Shown here in pieces: positions 52,222 through 61,635 of a DNA stretch of 64,000 nt (positions within the stretch are counted from its first letter, which is position 1; each line of letters starts with the position of its first letter). A program made the position numbers and the translations under genes. The notes below the pieces were generated by a model. The model had not been told where the DNA came from. It made no database searches and was given only the letters and a program-made list of their open reading frames with translations. Source of the stretch: RCIO01 sp040880025 (GTDB taxonomy: Bacteria; Pseudomonadota; Alphaproteobacteria; Rhizobiales; Rhizobiaceae); the NCBI GenBank assembly GCA_040880025.1, contig JBBDJD010000011.1, positions 248,001 through 312,000 on the forward strand, given 5' to 3'.

Positions 52222-53097
52222 GTGGGTATTCTGATCGGGATGATTATCACGTTTGGCTGCGTGATCGGCGGCTATATGGCCATGGGCGGCTACCTCAACG
52301 TGCTGTGGCAGCCTTGGGAAGTGGTCATCATCTGCGGCGCCGCGCTGGGCATCTTCCTCGTTGCCAACCCTTTGTCGGTGGTGAAGGATTCCGGCATGGC
52401 GATGCTTGAGGCAGTCAAGCAGTCAGTGCCGAAAGAGCAGGACTATCTGGAAGTGCTGGGCGTACTGCACAGCCTGATGCGGGAACTACGGACCAAACCG
52501 CGCAACGAGGTCGAGGCGCATATCGACAACCCGGATGAATCGGCAATCTTCCAGGCCTTCCCGCGCGTTCTGAAGGATCACGACCTGACGCATTTCATCT
52601 GCGACTATTGCCGCATCATCATCATCGGCAATGCGCGTCCCTTCGAGATCGAGGCGCTGATGGATGAGGAAATCCACACCATCAAGCACGACAAGCTGAA
52701 GTCATATCACGCGCTGATCCAGATGAGCGACGGCTTCCCGGCGCTCGGTATCTGTGCCGCCGTGCTGGGCGTGGTGAAGGCCATGGGCGCGCTCGACCAG
52801 TCGCCGGAAATCCTGGGTGGGCTGATCGGCGCCGCTCTTGTCGGCACCTTTCTCGGCATCTTCATGGCCTATGCGGTGGTCGGGCCGATCGCGGCGAAGG
52901 TCAAGGTCGTGCGCGAAAAGCGCACGCGGCTCTACACCATCATCAAGCAGACGCTGCTGGCCTATATGAACGGCTCGCTGCCGCAGGTGGCGCTCGAGTT
53001 TGGCCGCAAGACGATCTCTGCCAAGGACCGGCCCTCGATCGACGCCGTTGAGGAGAGCACGCTCAATTCGGGTGGTGAAGCCGCCAAGGCCGCTTGA
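52222..53097 (+). CDS. motA: flagellar stator protein MotA
   Basis: Encodes 291 residues from a GTG at 52222. Four membrane helices are seen, including GILIGMIITFGCVIGGYMAMGG at the start and GGLIGAALVGTFLGIFMAYAVVGPIAAKV near residue 200. The large cytoplasmic loop contains KPRNEVEAHIDNPDES. It forms the ion-driven stator with MotB and begins the plus-strand block. Confidence 0.95.
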   Translation: MGILIGMIITFGCVIGGYMAMGGYLNVLWQPWEVVIICGAALGIFLVANPLSVVKDSGMAMLEAVKQSVPKEQDYLEVLGVLHSLMRELRTKPRNEVEAHIDNPDESAIFQAFPRVLKDHDLTHFICDYCRIIIIGNARPFEIEALMDEEIHTIKHDKLKSYHALIQMSDGFPALGICAAVLGVVKAMGALDQSPEILGGLIGAALVGTFLGIFMAYAVVGPIAAKVKVVREKRTRLYTIIKQTLLAYMNGSLPQVALEFGRKTISAKDRPSIDAVEESTLNSGGEAAKAA

Positions 53098-53133
53098 TCG
53101 AGGTTCCGGGGTAGTGAGCGAGTCACGCACGAA

Positions 53134-54063
53134 ATGAGCAACCAGCCAAACCCGGCGCAGATGCGCGACCTGATCGTCGAACGCCTGACCGGCGAAACGG
53201 GGAATCCGGATCATGTGCTGGATACGGCCAGGGCATGCGCGGCGCGCTGCATGCCCGACATCATCGACTATTTCGAGAACACGCTGAACACACCGGTCGA
53301 GATTGAGCTGGGGGACATCGAAATCTGCCGTACGGCCGACGTTCGCTTGCCGGAGGGCAGCTTCGGCGCAATGACCTTGGCTTCCGCCGAAACGTCGCCT
53401 GATGCGCTGTTCATGACACTGGATCCCGAAGCGATTGCGATTGCCGTCAGCGCGCTGTTCGGCGGCGACCCCGACCAGCCGCTTGCCGCCATCGAGCGTC
53501 CCCTTTCGGAAATCGAGATTGAGATCGCTGAGAAGATTTTCGAAGCGGTGGCGCAGGTTTTCAATGGAGCCGGCGAGAGGGCTTTCGGAATCAAGTTCCC
53601 GCTCCCCGAAGTGATTACCGGCGAAGAGATAGGCGCCCAGATTCTGCGCGACGGTCCCGCGGCGAAAATCGTGCTCGAGCTGCAATTCGGTGAAAGCCGC
53701 GGCAGGCTCACCGTCGCGCTTCCGCAACGCGTGTTGCTGCAGTTGCGCGGCGACGCGACCGCCTCGGTCTCGGCGCCGGCCGGGGCGTGGCGCGCCCGTT
53801 TCAATGAAGAGGTCATGCGGTCCAGGCTGACGCTGAACGCGACGATACCGCTCGGCGATCTGACACTTGGACAAATAGCAGGCTTCCATGAAGGCCAGAT
53901 CATCGAGTTTCCCGAGCAGGCCCAGTCGCAGGCGCGGCTCACCGCGCGCGATCAGGTCCTGTTCGTGTGTGAGCTCGGAAAACTGGGCCAGAACTATACC
54001 GTGCGCATCCTTCAGCCGTTCGACGCGCATGAGGATTTCGTAGAGGGGCTGATTTCGGCATGA
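53134..54063 (+). CDS. fliM: flagellar switch protein FliM
   Basis: Encodes 309 residues. The C-terminal SPOA domain with LTLNATIPLGDLTLGQIAGFHEGQIIEFP is clear, and the middle domain contains ALFGGDPDQPLAAIERPLSEIEIEIAEKIFEAVAQVF. The N-terminal CheY-binding motif of enterobacterial FliM is not obvious. It overlaps fliN by 4 bases. Confidence 0.9.
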   Translation: MSNQPNPAQMRDLIVERLTGETGNPDHVLDTARACAARCMPDIIDYFENTLNTPVEIELGDIEICRTADVRLPEGSFGAMTLASAETSPDALFMTLDPEAIAIAVSALFGGDPDQPLAAIERPLSEIEIEIAEKIFEAVAQVFNGAGERAFGIKFPLPEVITGEEIGAQILRDGPAAKIVLELQFGESRGRLTVALPQRVLLQLRGDATASVSAPAGAWRARFNEEVMRSRLTLNATIPLGDLTLGQIAGFHEGQIIEFPEQAQSQARLTARDQVLFVCELGKLGQNYTVRILQPFDAHEDFVEGLISA

Positions 54064-54503
54064 GCAAGCCCGATCCGAATGTCCCGCAAGGAGAAGAGAC
54101 GATGAGCGAGCCAGAACCCGCAGCAGCCGAACCGGCGGCTGAGGCAGATCCGCAGGAGGATCAGCTCAACAAGGCCATCGAAGAACTGCGCGGCGTCCTG
54201 CACGACCCCGACGATTCCTCCGCCGGTGCGGCGGGAGCCGCGTCAGGCAGCAATCCCAGCATCATTCTCGGCATCCCGGTCGAGGTTCAGATCGTGCTGG
54301 GCAGCACAGAAATGCCGGTGTCGGAGCTGATGGCGCTTCAAAAGGGGGCCACGGTTTCGCTCAACCGGCGCATCGGCGAGCCGGTTGACGTGATGGTGAA
54401 CGGCCGCAAGATCGCCAAGGGCGAGATCACCGTTCTTGAAGACGATCCGTCGCGCTTCGGGATCAAGCTCACTGAAATCAGCGCCGTCACGCGAGGTCGC
54501 TGA
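54060..54503 (+). CDS. fliN: flagellar switch protein FliN
   Basis: Encodes 147 residues from the ATG at 54060. A later ATG at 54102 is possible. The acidic N-terminal part is followed by the SPOA domain IILGIPVEVQIVLGSTEMPVSELMALQKGATVSLNRRIGEPVDVMVNGRKIAKGEI (about 70-125). It forms the C-ring with FliM. Confidence 0.95.
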   Translation: MSKPDPNVPQGEETMSEPEPAAAEPAAEADPQEDQLNKAIEELRGVLHDPDDSSAGAAGAASGSNPSIILGIPVEVQIVLGSTEMPVSELMALQKGATVSLNRRIGEPVDVMVNGRKIAKGEITVLEDDPSRFGIKLTEISAVTRGR

Positions 54504-54525
54504 CGGTGTCCGTCCACAGGCCAGC

Positions 54526-55569
54526 ATGATGAGCCAGGTGCCGACCCTGTCGCGCGCACAGAAGGCCGCAGCCATCCTCGTGGCTATGGGCAAGCCTTCG
54601 GCCGGCAAGCTGCTCAAGTTCTTCAAGCAGGAGGAACTGCGTGGCCTGATCGAGGCAGCCCGTTCGCTCAAGACCATCCCGCAAAGCGAACTCGACCGCA
54701 TCGTGTCCGAATTCGAGAGCGAGTTCGCGGAAGGCGCGGGACTGCTGGATTCGGGCGATACGATGAACAACATCCTGGCTGAGACGCTGACGCCGGAAGA
54801 GGTCGACGCGATCATGGTCGGCGAAAGGGTTGAAACCGGCAGCGAGCCGCAGGAGACATTTTGGCCGCAGCTCGAGAAAATGCAGCCGGAGCGCGTGGCT
54901 GCCATTCTTGAGCGCGAACACCCCCAGACCATCGCGATGATCCTTTCGAGCATTGCCGCTCCGGCAGCGGCCGGGGTCATGGTCAAGCTGCCGAAAACCA
55001 TTCGCGGCGAAGCCGTCAAACGGATGATGTCGCTGGGCAACGTGTCCGAAAACGCTCGCGGCCTGGTGGAGAACCAGTTGCGCATCAAGCTGACGGACGA
55101 AAGCAACACGCGCGACAACTCGGCCGGCCAGATGCGCGTTGCAGGGTTGCTGAACGAACTGGACAAATCGGTGCTCGACGATGTGATGGAAGACATTGTC
55201 GCAGCGGGCGCGCCGGATCTCGACGAACTCAAATCCAAGCTCTTCGCATTCGAGGACGTATTGCTCCTGTCGCAGCGTTCGCGCGTATCGCTGTTCGACA
55301 ATATCCAGACGGAAGTGGTCACGGTGGCGTTGCGTGGCGCCGACGCCGAACTCGCCGAGGCGGTGTTGTCGTCGATCGGTGCGCGCTCGCGGCGGATGAT
55401 CGAATCCGAACTGAAGGATGCCACCGGTAATATACCGGCGGACGAGATTAACGCCGCCCGTCGCACGATTGCCTCGACCGCGATCAGACTCTCGACCGAG
55501 GGGGCGCTCGAACTGCCCAACCAGTCGGAGGACGAGACCGAAACAGAAGCCAGCGCCGACGCTGCCTGA
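54526..55569 (+). CDS. fliG: flagellar motor switch protein FliG
   Basis: Encodes 347 residues from ATG codons at 54526 or 54529. The N-terminal part begins LSRAQKAAAILVAMGKPSAGKLLKFF. The middle EHPQTIAM motif region (REHPQTIAMILSSI) and the C-terminal motor-torque helix with LDDVMEDIVAAGAPDLDELKSKLFAFEDVLLLSQRSRVSLF are conserved. It links MS ring and C ring and contacts MotA. Confidence 0.95.
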   Translation: MMSQVPTLSRAQKAAAILVAMGKPSAGKLLKFFKQEELRGLIEAARSLKTIPQSELDRIVSEFESEFAEGAGLLDSGDTMNNILAETLTPEEVDAIMVGERVETGSEPQETFWPQLEKMQPERVAAILEREHPQTIAMILSSIAAPAAAGVMVKLPKTIRGEAVKRMMSLGNVSENARGLVENQLRIKLTDESNTRDNSAGQMRVAGLLNELDKSVLDDVMEDIVAAGAPDLDELKSKLFAFEDVLLLSQRSRVSLFDNIQTEVVTVALRGADAELAEAVLSSIGARSRRMIESELKDATGNIPADEINAARRTIASTAIRLSTEGALELPNQSEDETETEASADAA

Positions 55570-55594
55570 GGCATGATCCGGGAGAGGCGAGCCA

Positions 55595-56668
55595 GTGTCG
55601 GAAAAGCCTGACAAAGAGAGCAAAACAGAAGAGGCTTCCGAGAAGAAGATCCGCGATACGGTGGAGAAGGGCAAACTGCCCTTTGCCAAGGAAGCGCCGG
55701 TCTTTGCATCCTTCGCCGCCATCTTGCTGTTTGCAATCTTCTTCGCGGAACAGAGCGCATCGCGCCTCGCGGGATTTCTGGCGCTGTTTTTGGGAAATCC
55801 CGAGGATTGGCCGCTGGGCACCGAGCGCGATGTGATCCTGATCATGCAGATCGTGATGTTCGAGTGCGGGAAGATTCTCGTTGCGCTGATGCTGCTCCTG
55901 GTGTTCGCCGCCGTTGCGGCATCGATCCTGCAGAACACTCCGCGGTTTGTTCTGGAGCGGGTGAAACCGCAATTTTCGCGCATATCGCCGAAAGAGGGGT
56001 TCAATCGCCTTTTCGGCGCGCAGGGCTTTGCCGAACTGCTGAAATCGCTGGGCAAGCTGACTTTCGCAAGTGTGATTCTGGCGATCGCAATGCAGAACGC
56101 GATGTCGGAGCTGATCCTGGGGATGAGCACGCATCCCGCCGTATTCGGTCTGGCGATCAACGATATCGCCAAGGAAATCCTGGTCGCGATAACGCTCGTG
56201 ATGCTTGTGATCGCGGCGGCGGACATTCTGTGGTCGCGGTTCCACTGGCTGCAGGACCTGCGCATGACACGGCAGGAAATGAAGGATGAACTCAAGCAGA
56301 CCGTCGGTGACCCGATCGTGCGCATGCGCATGCGTTCGCTGCAGCGCGACCGCGCCCGCCAACGCATGATGTCGGCGGTGCCGACCGCCACGCTCGTCAT
56401 CGCCAATCCGACACACTTTTCGATCGCGCTGCGCTATGTGCGCGAAGAGAACGAAGCGCCTGTGGTCGTGGCCAAGGGGCAGGATCTGGTCGCGCTCAAG
56501 ATCCGCGAGATCGCCGAGGAGCACGGAATACCGGTTTTCGAGAACGTGGAGCTCGCCCGCTCCATGTACAAACAAGTTTCGGTGGATAGTCTCATACCCG
56601 CCCAGTTCTATCAGGCGGTCGCCGAGCTGGTCAGAGTTGTCTACTCACGCAAACCGGCTCGGGCATGA
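55595..56668 (+). CDS. flhB: flagellar export specificity protein FlhB
   Basis: Encodes 357 residues from a GTG at 55595. Four membrane helices in the first half and the auto-cleavage site Asn-Pro-Thr-His near residue 270 (VIANPTHFSIALRYVREE) are present. FlhB switches from hook to filament export under FliK control. It begins 25 bases after fliG. Confidence 0.97.
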   Translation: MSEKPDKESKTEEASEKKIRDTVEKGKLPFAKEAPVFASFAAILLFAIFFAEQSASRLAGFLALFLGNPEDWPLGTERDVILIMQIVMFECGKILVALMLLLVFAAVAASILQNTPRFVLERVKPQFSRISPKEGFNRLFGAQGFAELLKSLGKLTFASVILAIAMQNAMSELILGMSTHPAVFGLAINDIAKEILVAITLVMLVIAAADILWSRFHWLQDLRMTRQEMKDELKQTVGDPIVRMRMRSLQRDRARQRMMSAVPTATLVIANPTHFSIALRYVREENEAPVVVAKGQDLVALKIREIAEEHGIPVFENVELARSMYKQVSVDSLIPAQFYQAVAELVRVVYSRKPARA

Positions 56669-56706
56669 TGACCACGGCCGGGTTCATTTCGCTCTAGGAA
56701 TCGTCG

Positions 56707-57147
56707 ATGCACAAGCAGGCCTTTTCCACGTCCAGGGAAACGATCGTGGCGGACGCCATCAAGGAGTTCGTGTCAGAGCTGCGTTTGGTGGAGTTGGCGG
56801 ATTATGTGTCCTTTATTCATCTCGGGCTTTTCGCCAATCTGGCCGATATCGTCGATTCCGCGGCGGAGCTCTACTTCATGCCCGGCACGTTGAAGCTCGG
56901 GCATGGCGGCGATCTGGCGTTGACCTGGAGCGGCGATCAGCGGGTGATGCTCGATCTGGAACTGAAGCCTTCAGGAGCGACCGTGTTTTTCACTCTCAGC
57001 CTCGGGGACACCGAGGCCGGCATCGACGTGAATTATGTCGCTTTCGACAAACCAAAGGACGAGCCGGAGGCGAATACGGCTTTTCTGGAATCCGCGTTGG
57101 AATCCGCCCGCATCCGCAAGACGCAACCACTGCGCATGACCGGGTGA
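56707..57147 (+). CDS. conserved hypothetical protein after flhB
   Basis: Encodes 146 residues with no signal peptide or membrane segment. The composition is rich in Leu and Asp, with VADAIKEFVSELRLVELADYVSFIHLGLFANLADIVDSAAEL near the start. It is probably cotranscribed with flhB (38-base gap) and convergent with visR. Position suggests a flagellar role, but no domain is recognised. Confidence 0.65.
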   Translation: MHKQAFSTSRETIVADAIKEFVSELRLVELADYVSFIHLGLFANLADIVDSAAELYFMPGTLKLGHGGDLALTWSGDQRVMLDLELKPSGATVFFTLSLGDTEAGIDVNYVAFDKPKDEPEANTAFLESALESARIRKTQPLRMTG

Positions 57148-57153
57148 GATCGG

Positions 57154-57888
57154 CTAGTCGAAGAGACCCATCCTGAGCGCCTTGGCGACAGCCTGCATGC
57201 GGTTCATGGCGTTGAGCTTGCGGCTCGTATTGGTGAGATACTGGTTGGCGGTATGAACCGACAGGCCAAGCCGCTCGGCGATCTCTTCGCTGGTAAGCCC
57301 ATTCGCGGTGAGCATCAGACATTCAAGCTCTCGCTTGGAGATCGGCGGCGTGGAATTGGCTGAGAGCGGCTTCAGCTTGGCGACCACGCTGAACAGCCCG
57401 ATGCAGCGGGCGTGGATATCGCAGAGCGCATCTGTGGTGACACGCAGTTTGTCGCCCGTGAAGATGATGACGCCTTCCGGCCCGTGCTCAACGGCAACGG
57501 ACAGGGCAAGACCCGCCGATGAACCGGCAGGCGGTTCCATGCGTTCGGCGAGGCTGACGGCGTCGGGCATCGCCATCAGGAACGGATTGTCCGTCTGAGA
57601 CCACCACAGCGGAACCGAAGATTTTGCGATACGCCGGGTAAACCCGTTTCCCAGCATGGCCGCGAGAAGCGTCGTTTCCTCTGCAAGACTTGGGTAGTGC
57701 GCATCAAGGCAGGGCACGAGGCGGCGGCGTTCCGGACGAGGCGTCACGAAGCAGGCGACGAAATGGCCGGCCCCGATGTCGTCCATGGTATGGCGCAGCT
57801 TGCGCACGATGTCCGGGAGGGTGTCGAGGCGGATTACCCGGGGTTCAACCCGATCAGGTTCTTCCGCTCTGGGGACGGGCTTCAGCAT
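57154..57888 (-). CDS. visR: LuxR-type flagellar master regulator VisR
   Basis: Encodes 244 residues. A sensor-like N-terminal part is followed by a C-terminal LuxR helix-turn-helix: ISKRELECLMLTANGLTSEEIAERLGLSVHTANQYLTNTSRKLNAMNRMQAV (about 185-235). In rhizobia VisN and VisR act together at the top of the flagellar hierarchy and activate rem. The order visN-visR and the position beside the flagellar locus support the name. Confidence 0.85.
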   Translation of the reverse strand: MLKPVPRAEEPDRVEPRVIRLDTLPDIVRKLRHTMDDIGAGHFVACFVTPRPERRRLVPCLDAHYPSLAEETTLLAAMLGNGFTRRIAKSSVPLWWSQTDNPFLMAMPDAVSLAERMEPPAGSSAGLALSVAVEHGPEGVIIFTGDKLRVTTDALCDIHARCIGLFSVVAKLKPLSANSTPPISKRELECLMLTANGLTSEEIAERLGLSVHTANQYLTNTSRKLNAMNRMQAVAKALRMGLFD

Positions 57889-57919
57889 CGACCGTGGCTC
57901 GCGGCGTGCCGATGAAGCA

Positions 57920-58618
57920 TCAGATGATCCCGCTCCGTATCGCCACGGCGATCGCCATTGCGCGGTTGCGCGCGGACAGTTTCTGGATCACGTGAGCCAG
58001 GTAGCTGTTGATGGTGTTTGAGGAGACGCCGAGGATCGTCGCGATGTCCAGCGTCGTCTTGCCTTCGGCAACCCAGCACAGGCATTCGCGTTCGCGCTCG
58101 GATATGGGGTAGGTGACCGTCTCCTCGGCTATCTGATTTACGGCTGTCGAGAGCGCATAGCTCAAGGACATGATTGCCGCCGGCATGCGCGCTGTGTCGA
58201 GCCGGAGCGGCTGGGCGGCGGACAACTGCAGAAAATAGTGGTTCGGGCCGGCGCGCAGCCGGACCGACGTCGCTTCGCGATGTCCGTGGTCGTTGAGCGT
58301 CATGGCCTGTTCGTGTGTCAGGCAGTCGAGATCGAAGGGACGCCACGTCGGCAAAGCAGAACCGATGAAGGAGGTCTGTGGCGCGGCTGCGATGTGCTGC
58401 AACGACGCGATGCCCAGAGCCTCCAAGGAATCGAAAGTCCAATTCGATGCGACGATGCGCAATTCGTCGTTGCAGCGCTCCGTACCCATGCGGGCAACCA
58501 GATAATGGTCGGCGCGCACGCGAGCGCAGAGGCTGACCAGAAAGCGGATCAAGTCCGGGCGGCTGGCTGGAAGTGCAAGTCTTTCGACCGGTTCGTGAAG
58601 GCGGACAATGCTGTTCAT
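57920..58618 (-). CDS. visN: LuxR-type flagellar master regulator VisN
   Basis: Encodes 232 residues. The C-terminal LuxR helix-turn-helix reads ISERERECLCWVAEGKTTLDIATILGVSSNTINSYLAHVIQKLSARNRAMAI (about 172-223). The N-terminal part with YLVARMGTERCNDELRIVASNW resembles an autoinducer-binding-like domain of unknown ligand. It precedes visR by 31 bases on the same strand, as in S. meliloti. Confidence 0.85.
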   Translation of the reverse strand: MNSIVRLHEPVERLALPASRPDLIRFLVSLCARVRADHYLVARMGTERCNDELRIVASNWTFDSLEALGIASLQHIAAAPQTSFIGSALPTWRPFDLDCLTHEQAMTLNDHGHREATSVRLRAGPNHYFLQLSAAQPLRLDTARMPAAIMSLSYALSTAVNQIAEETVTYPISERERECLCWVAEGKTTLDIATILGVSSNTINSYLAHVIQKLSARNRAMAIAVAIRSGII

Positions 58619-58717
58619 CGGATCAACTACAGCTTTCCTGATTGTCGTTCATCCGCTTTGGCGGACGTGCGGGACGCTGTTACCGACTGTGCTGGCCGAG
58701 GTACGAATCCGTGCGCG

Positions 58718-58737
58718 GACGGCAAACAAATGCCGTC
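58718..58737. promoter_or_regulatory. inverted repeat upstream of visN
   Basis: Arms GACGGCA (58718-58724) and TGCCGTC (58731-58737) are perfect with a six-base loop AACAAA. It lies about 100 bases before the visN start and could be an operator or RNA hairpin. Confidence 0.35.
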
Positions 58738-58853
58738 TTGCGGATACGCGCTTGACCGGAGATTCACTTGTGTCGGCGGGGAGTTCCTGCGAATCACCGC
58801 CGACTCACCAGCATTAGGCAAGCTTTTGATTCGGGTCAAGAATCTGAATTGCG

Positions 58854-59188
58854 GTGAAGGGCATTTTCTTGATCGCGCCCGGTTTCGCCGTTCCCGGCCC
58901 GATCGAGAGCCTGATGGTATCGGCGGCGGAGGTACAGCGGGCCTACGCGCAGGCGCTGCTGGTCGATCGAACAGCGTCGAGGGGTTTCAGCAAGGCAACG
59001 ATGCGCTGATGGCCACCACGGCCCTCAAGGCAGCTTTCCGAACCGACGTGGAGCCGATCCTCGCAATGGCGCGTGTCGAGACCGGCGGCGCAGTCGACCC
59101 GGTCGCCGCCTATCGTCAGGCGGGCTATCGCGCCAGGGTTGCCGCCGAACGGCCCGCATCCGCCGCCGGAGGCGGCGGCATCGTCTGA
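58854..59188 (+). pseudogene. small gene with probable frameshift, unknown function
   Basis: From the GTG at 58854 the frame reads MKGIFLIAPGFAVPGPIESL, then SAAEVQRAYAQALLVDRTASRG, and stops at 59009. A second frame continues with GFQQGNDALMATTALKAAF and ends at 59188 with AAERPASAAGGGGIV. The two read as one protein if one base is lost or gained near 58979-58987 (run AGGGGTTT). It may be a true frameshift or a sequencing error. I recognise no family. Confidence 0.45.
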
Positions 59189-59370
59189 TTGGAGCGGACT
59201 GCGGCCGATGAAGGAGCGCTGCGAAGCGCTATTTGCCTGGCCGATGTCCCACGCGATTTCCTGGATTGATCGTAAATCCAGCTCCACTGCCGCTGTTTTC
59301 ATCAAAGCCAGTAAACGCTGACACACACACTCGCGCACATGCGGCCGCGGATTGAGGCCAACGGATTTCG

Positions 59371-59399
59371 TTGACAGCGCAAGGCTCAACAAACATTGA
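59371..59399 (+). promoter_or_regulatory. weak candidate promoter of fixL
   Basis: TTGACA at 59371-59376 is a good -35, but the matching -10 (CATTGA at 59394-59399) is weak. The 270 bases before the fixL ATG contain otherwise only the self-paired repeat AGCGCT at 59213-59228. Confidence 0.25.
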
Positions 59400-59458
59400 T
59401 CTTGGAGGGGTATCCATACCAACCGCCAACAATGCTGCGTGCCGTTCGCAATGATTCG

Positions 59459-60940
59459 ATGACCGATACTCGCAAACGCCTGTTGCACGCAGACATCTAC
59501 GGCTATCTCACAGCGGTTGCTGGGGCAGCCGGTCTCTTCCTGATCATGGCGGTCGTCGCAGCGCCGGTCGGAGGCAATCTGGTTCTGATGCTCATTCCCG
59601 TGTTGGCGCTTGCGGCGACAGTGCTGGGAAGCTGGATCGCCGGCGCAGTCGCGCTGGTAATGGCAGGTGCGCTGGTGGCTGGAGCCGAAGGCTACGGACT
59701 TTCGTCAGCGGGAGATGCCACGTCCATCATCGTGTCGTTTGCGATCGGCGCCGCCCTTGCGGGCGCGGGCGTGGCGTGGCGCCATGCCCGGATCGGCAAC
59801 GTGACTGCGCGCCAACAGCTTCTGGCACGCGAGGCGCATCTCAAATCCATTCTCGATACGGTGCCTGACGCAACTGTGGTGATTGACACGGACGGCACCA
59901 TGGTCTCCTTCAATCGAGCGGCCGTCCGGCAGTTCGGATACTCCGACAATGAGGCCATCGGCCAGAATGTGCGCATACTCATGCCGGAGCCTTATCGCGG
60001 CGAGCATGATGGCTATATCGACCGCTACCTGACCACCAGCGAACGCAGGATCATCGGCATCGATCGCGTCGTCGTCGGCCGCCGCAAGGACGGCTCGACC
60101 TTTCCGATGAAGCTGGCGGTCGGCGAAATGCAGAGCGGTGGTCAGAGGTTTTTCACCGGCTTCATTCGTGATCTTACCGAGCGGGCCGAATCGGAAGCCC
60201 GGCTGGAGCAAATCCAGGGCGAGCTGGCGCGTCTCGCGCGGCTCAACGAGTTGGGGGAGATGGCTTCGACGCTGGCGCACGAACTCAACCAGCCGCTTTC
60301 GGCAATCGCCAACTATGTGCAGGGTTGCAATCGGCTGCTTCGGAATATGGACGATGCCGTGGCTTCCCGCATGAAGGAAGCGCTTGAGGAGACGGCGCGA
60401 CAGTCGCTGCGGGCCGGGCAGATCATCCGCCATCTGCGTGAGTTCGTCACGCGGGGCGAGACCGAAAAACAGCCCGTGGACATCCGAAAGCTGGTGGAGG
60501 AGGCCGGCGCTCTCGCTCTCGTGGGATCGCGCGAACAAGGCGTGCGAACGGTGTTCGATTTCCAGTCGGGCCCGGAAGAGGTCATGGTCGACAGTGTGCA
60601 GATACAGCAGGTGCTCATCAACCTGATGCGCAATGCCATGGAGGCGATGAAGGATTGCGAGCGACGCGAACTCACCGTACGGATCTTGCCTGCAACGGGG
60701 CTGGGCGTGCAGGTCGAGGTTTCGGACACGGGAAGCGGCATTCCGGACGACGTGGCCGAACAGCTGTTCAAACCGTTCATTACGACCAAGCCGGGCGGCA
60801 TGGGGATTGGACTTTCGATTTCGAAGCGAATAGTCGAAGCCCACGGGGGTGAACTCGTCATGCGCAGCAATGAAGACGGCGGCACGACATTCAGTTTCAC
60901 CTTGCCAGCAATCAGGGAGCAGGACGCGCTGGATGAGTAG
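59459..60940 (+). CDS. fixL: oxygen-sensing histidine kinase FixL
   Basis: Encodes 493 residues from the ATG at 59459. Upstream in-frame starts (59432, and TTG at 59396) are possible. About three membrane helices span residues 14-105. The haem-PAS domain has His183 in YRGEHDGYIDRY, with the distal residues IIGIDR (198-203), then DGSTFPMKLAVGEM. The kinase part has catalytic His274 in TLAHELNQPLSAIANYVQGC, and N, G1 and G2 boxes. Oxygen loss from haem activates phosphorylation of FixJ. It overlaps fixJ by 8 bases. Confidence 0.93.
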   Translation: MTDTRKRLLHADIYGYLTAVAGAAGLFLIMAVVAAPVGGNLVLMLIPVLALAATVLGSWIAGAVALVMAGALVAGAEGYGLSSAGDATSIIVSFAIGAALAGAGVAWRHARIGNVTARQQLLAREAHLKSILDTVPDATVVIDTDGTMVSFNRAAVRQFGYSDNEAIGQNVRILMPEPYRGEHDGYIDRYLTTSERRIIGIDRVVVGRRKDGSTFPMKLAVGEMQSGGQRFFTGFIRDLTERAESEARLEQIQGELARLARLNELGEMASTLAHELNQPLSAIANYVQGCNRLLRNMDDAVASRMKEALEETARQSLRAGQIIRHLREFVTRGETEKQPVDIRKLVEEAGALALVGSREQGVRTVFDFQSGPEEVMVDSVQIQQVLINLMRNAMEAMKDCERRELTVRILPATGLGVQVEVSDTGSGIPDDVAEQLFKPFITTKPGGMGIGLSISKRIVEAHGGELVMRSNEDGGTTFSFTLPAIREQDALDE

Positions 60941-61550
60941 TGACGTCATCATCCACATCGTCGATGACGAGGAACCGGTCAGGAAATCGCTGGCATTCCT
61001 GCTTTCGGTCTCAGGGCACGCCGCGCGTGTGCATGAATCCGCCACGGCCTTCCTCTCTGTCGCCAAGGACATGCGCAACGCCTGCCTGATCACCGATCTG
61101 CGTATGCCCGACATGAGCGGTGTCGACCTGCTTCGCCGCCTGAACGAAGAGAGCGCGATGCTCCCGACGATCGTGATTACCGGCCACGGAGACGTTCCGA
61201 TGGCGGTTGAGGCGATGAGAGCCGGCGCCCTCGATTTCATAGAGAAGCCGTTCGAGGACGAGGTATTGCTTGAGGCAGTCGCTCACGCGGTGGCGGAGCT
61301 TGAGAACCGGCCGCGTGCGGAGAAAGACGGCGAGGCGATCCGCCGCCACCTTGCCGAACTCAGCGATCGGGAAAGGCAGGTCATGACCGGAGTGGTCGCC
61401 GGCTTGCCGAACAAGACGATTGCCTACGATCTCAACATCAGCCCGCGCACGGTCGAGGTGCATCGCGCCAATGTCATGACCAAGATGCAGGCCAGGAACC
61501 TGCCGGAGCTCGTCCGCATGGTAATGGCCGCCGGCGACGAGACATCCTGA
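60933..61550 (+). CDS. fixJ: two-component response regulator FixJ
   Basis: Encodes 205 residues from the ATG at 60933. Receiver domain: acidic pair in VDDEEPV, phospho-acceptor Asp55 in LITDLRMPD, Thr in IVITGHGD, Lys near 105 in FIEKPF. The C-terminal LuxR-type helix-turn-helix reads LSDRERQVMTGVVAGLPNKTIAYDLNISPRTVEVHRANVM. It activates fixK when phosphorylated by FixL under low oxygen. Confidence 0.95.
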   Translation: MSSDVIIHIVDDEEPVRKSLAFLLSVSGHAARVHESATAFLSVAKDMRNACLITDLRMPDMSGVDLLRRLNEESAMLPTIVITGHGDVPMAVEAMRAGALDFIEKPFEDEVLLEAVAHAVAELENRPRAEKDGEAIRRHLAELSDRERQVMTGVVAGLPNKTIAYDLNISPRTVEVHRANVMTKMQARNLPELVRMVMAAGDETS

Positions 61551-61635
61551 AGGCTTGTTTGCGCCTGCCGCCCGGCTTGATTCATCGCAATGCGTGGATG
61601 TGCAGGTCCGCCTACCGGTACGCTGGCGTCGGAAG

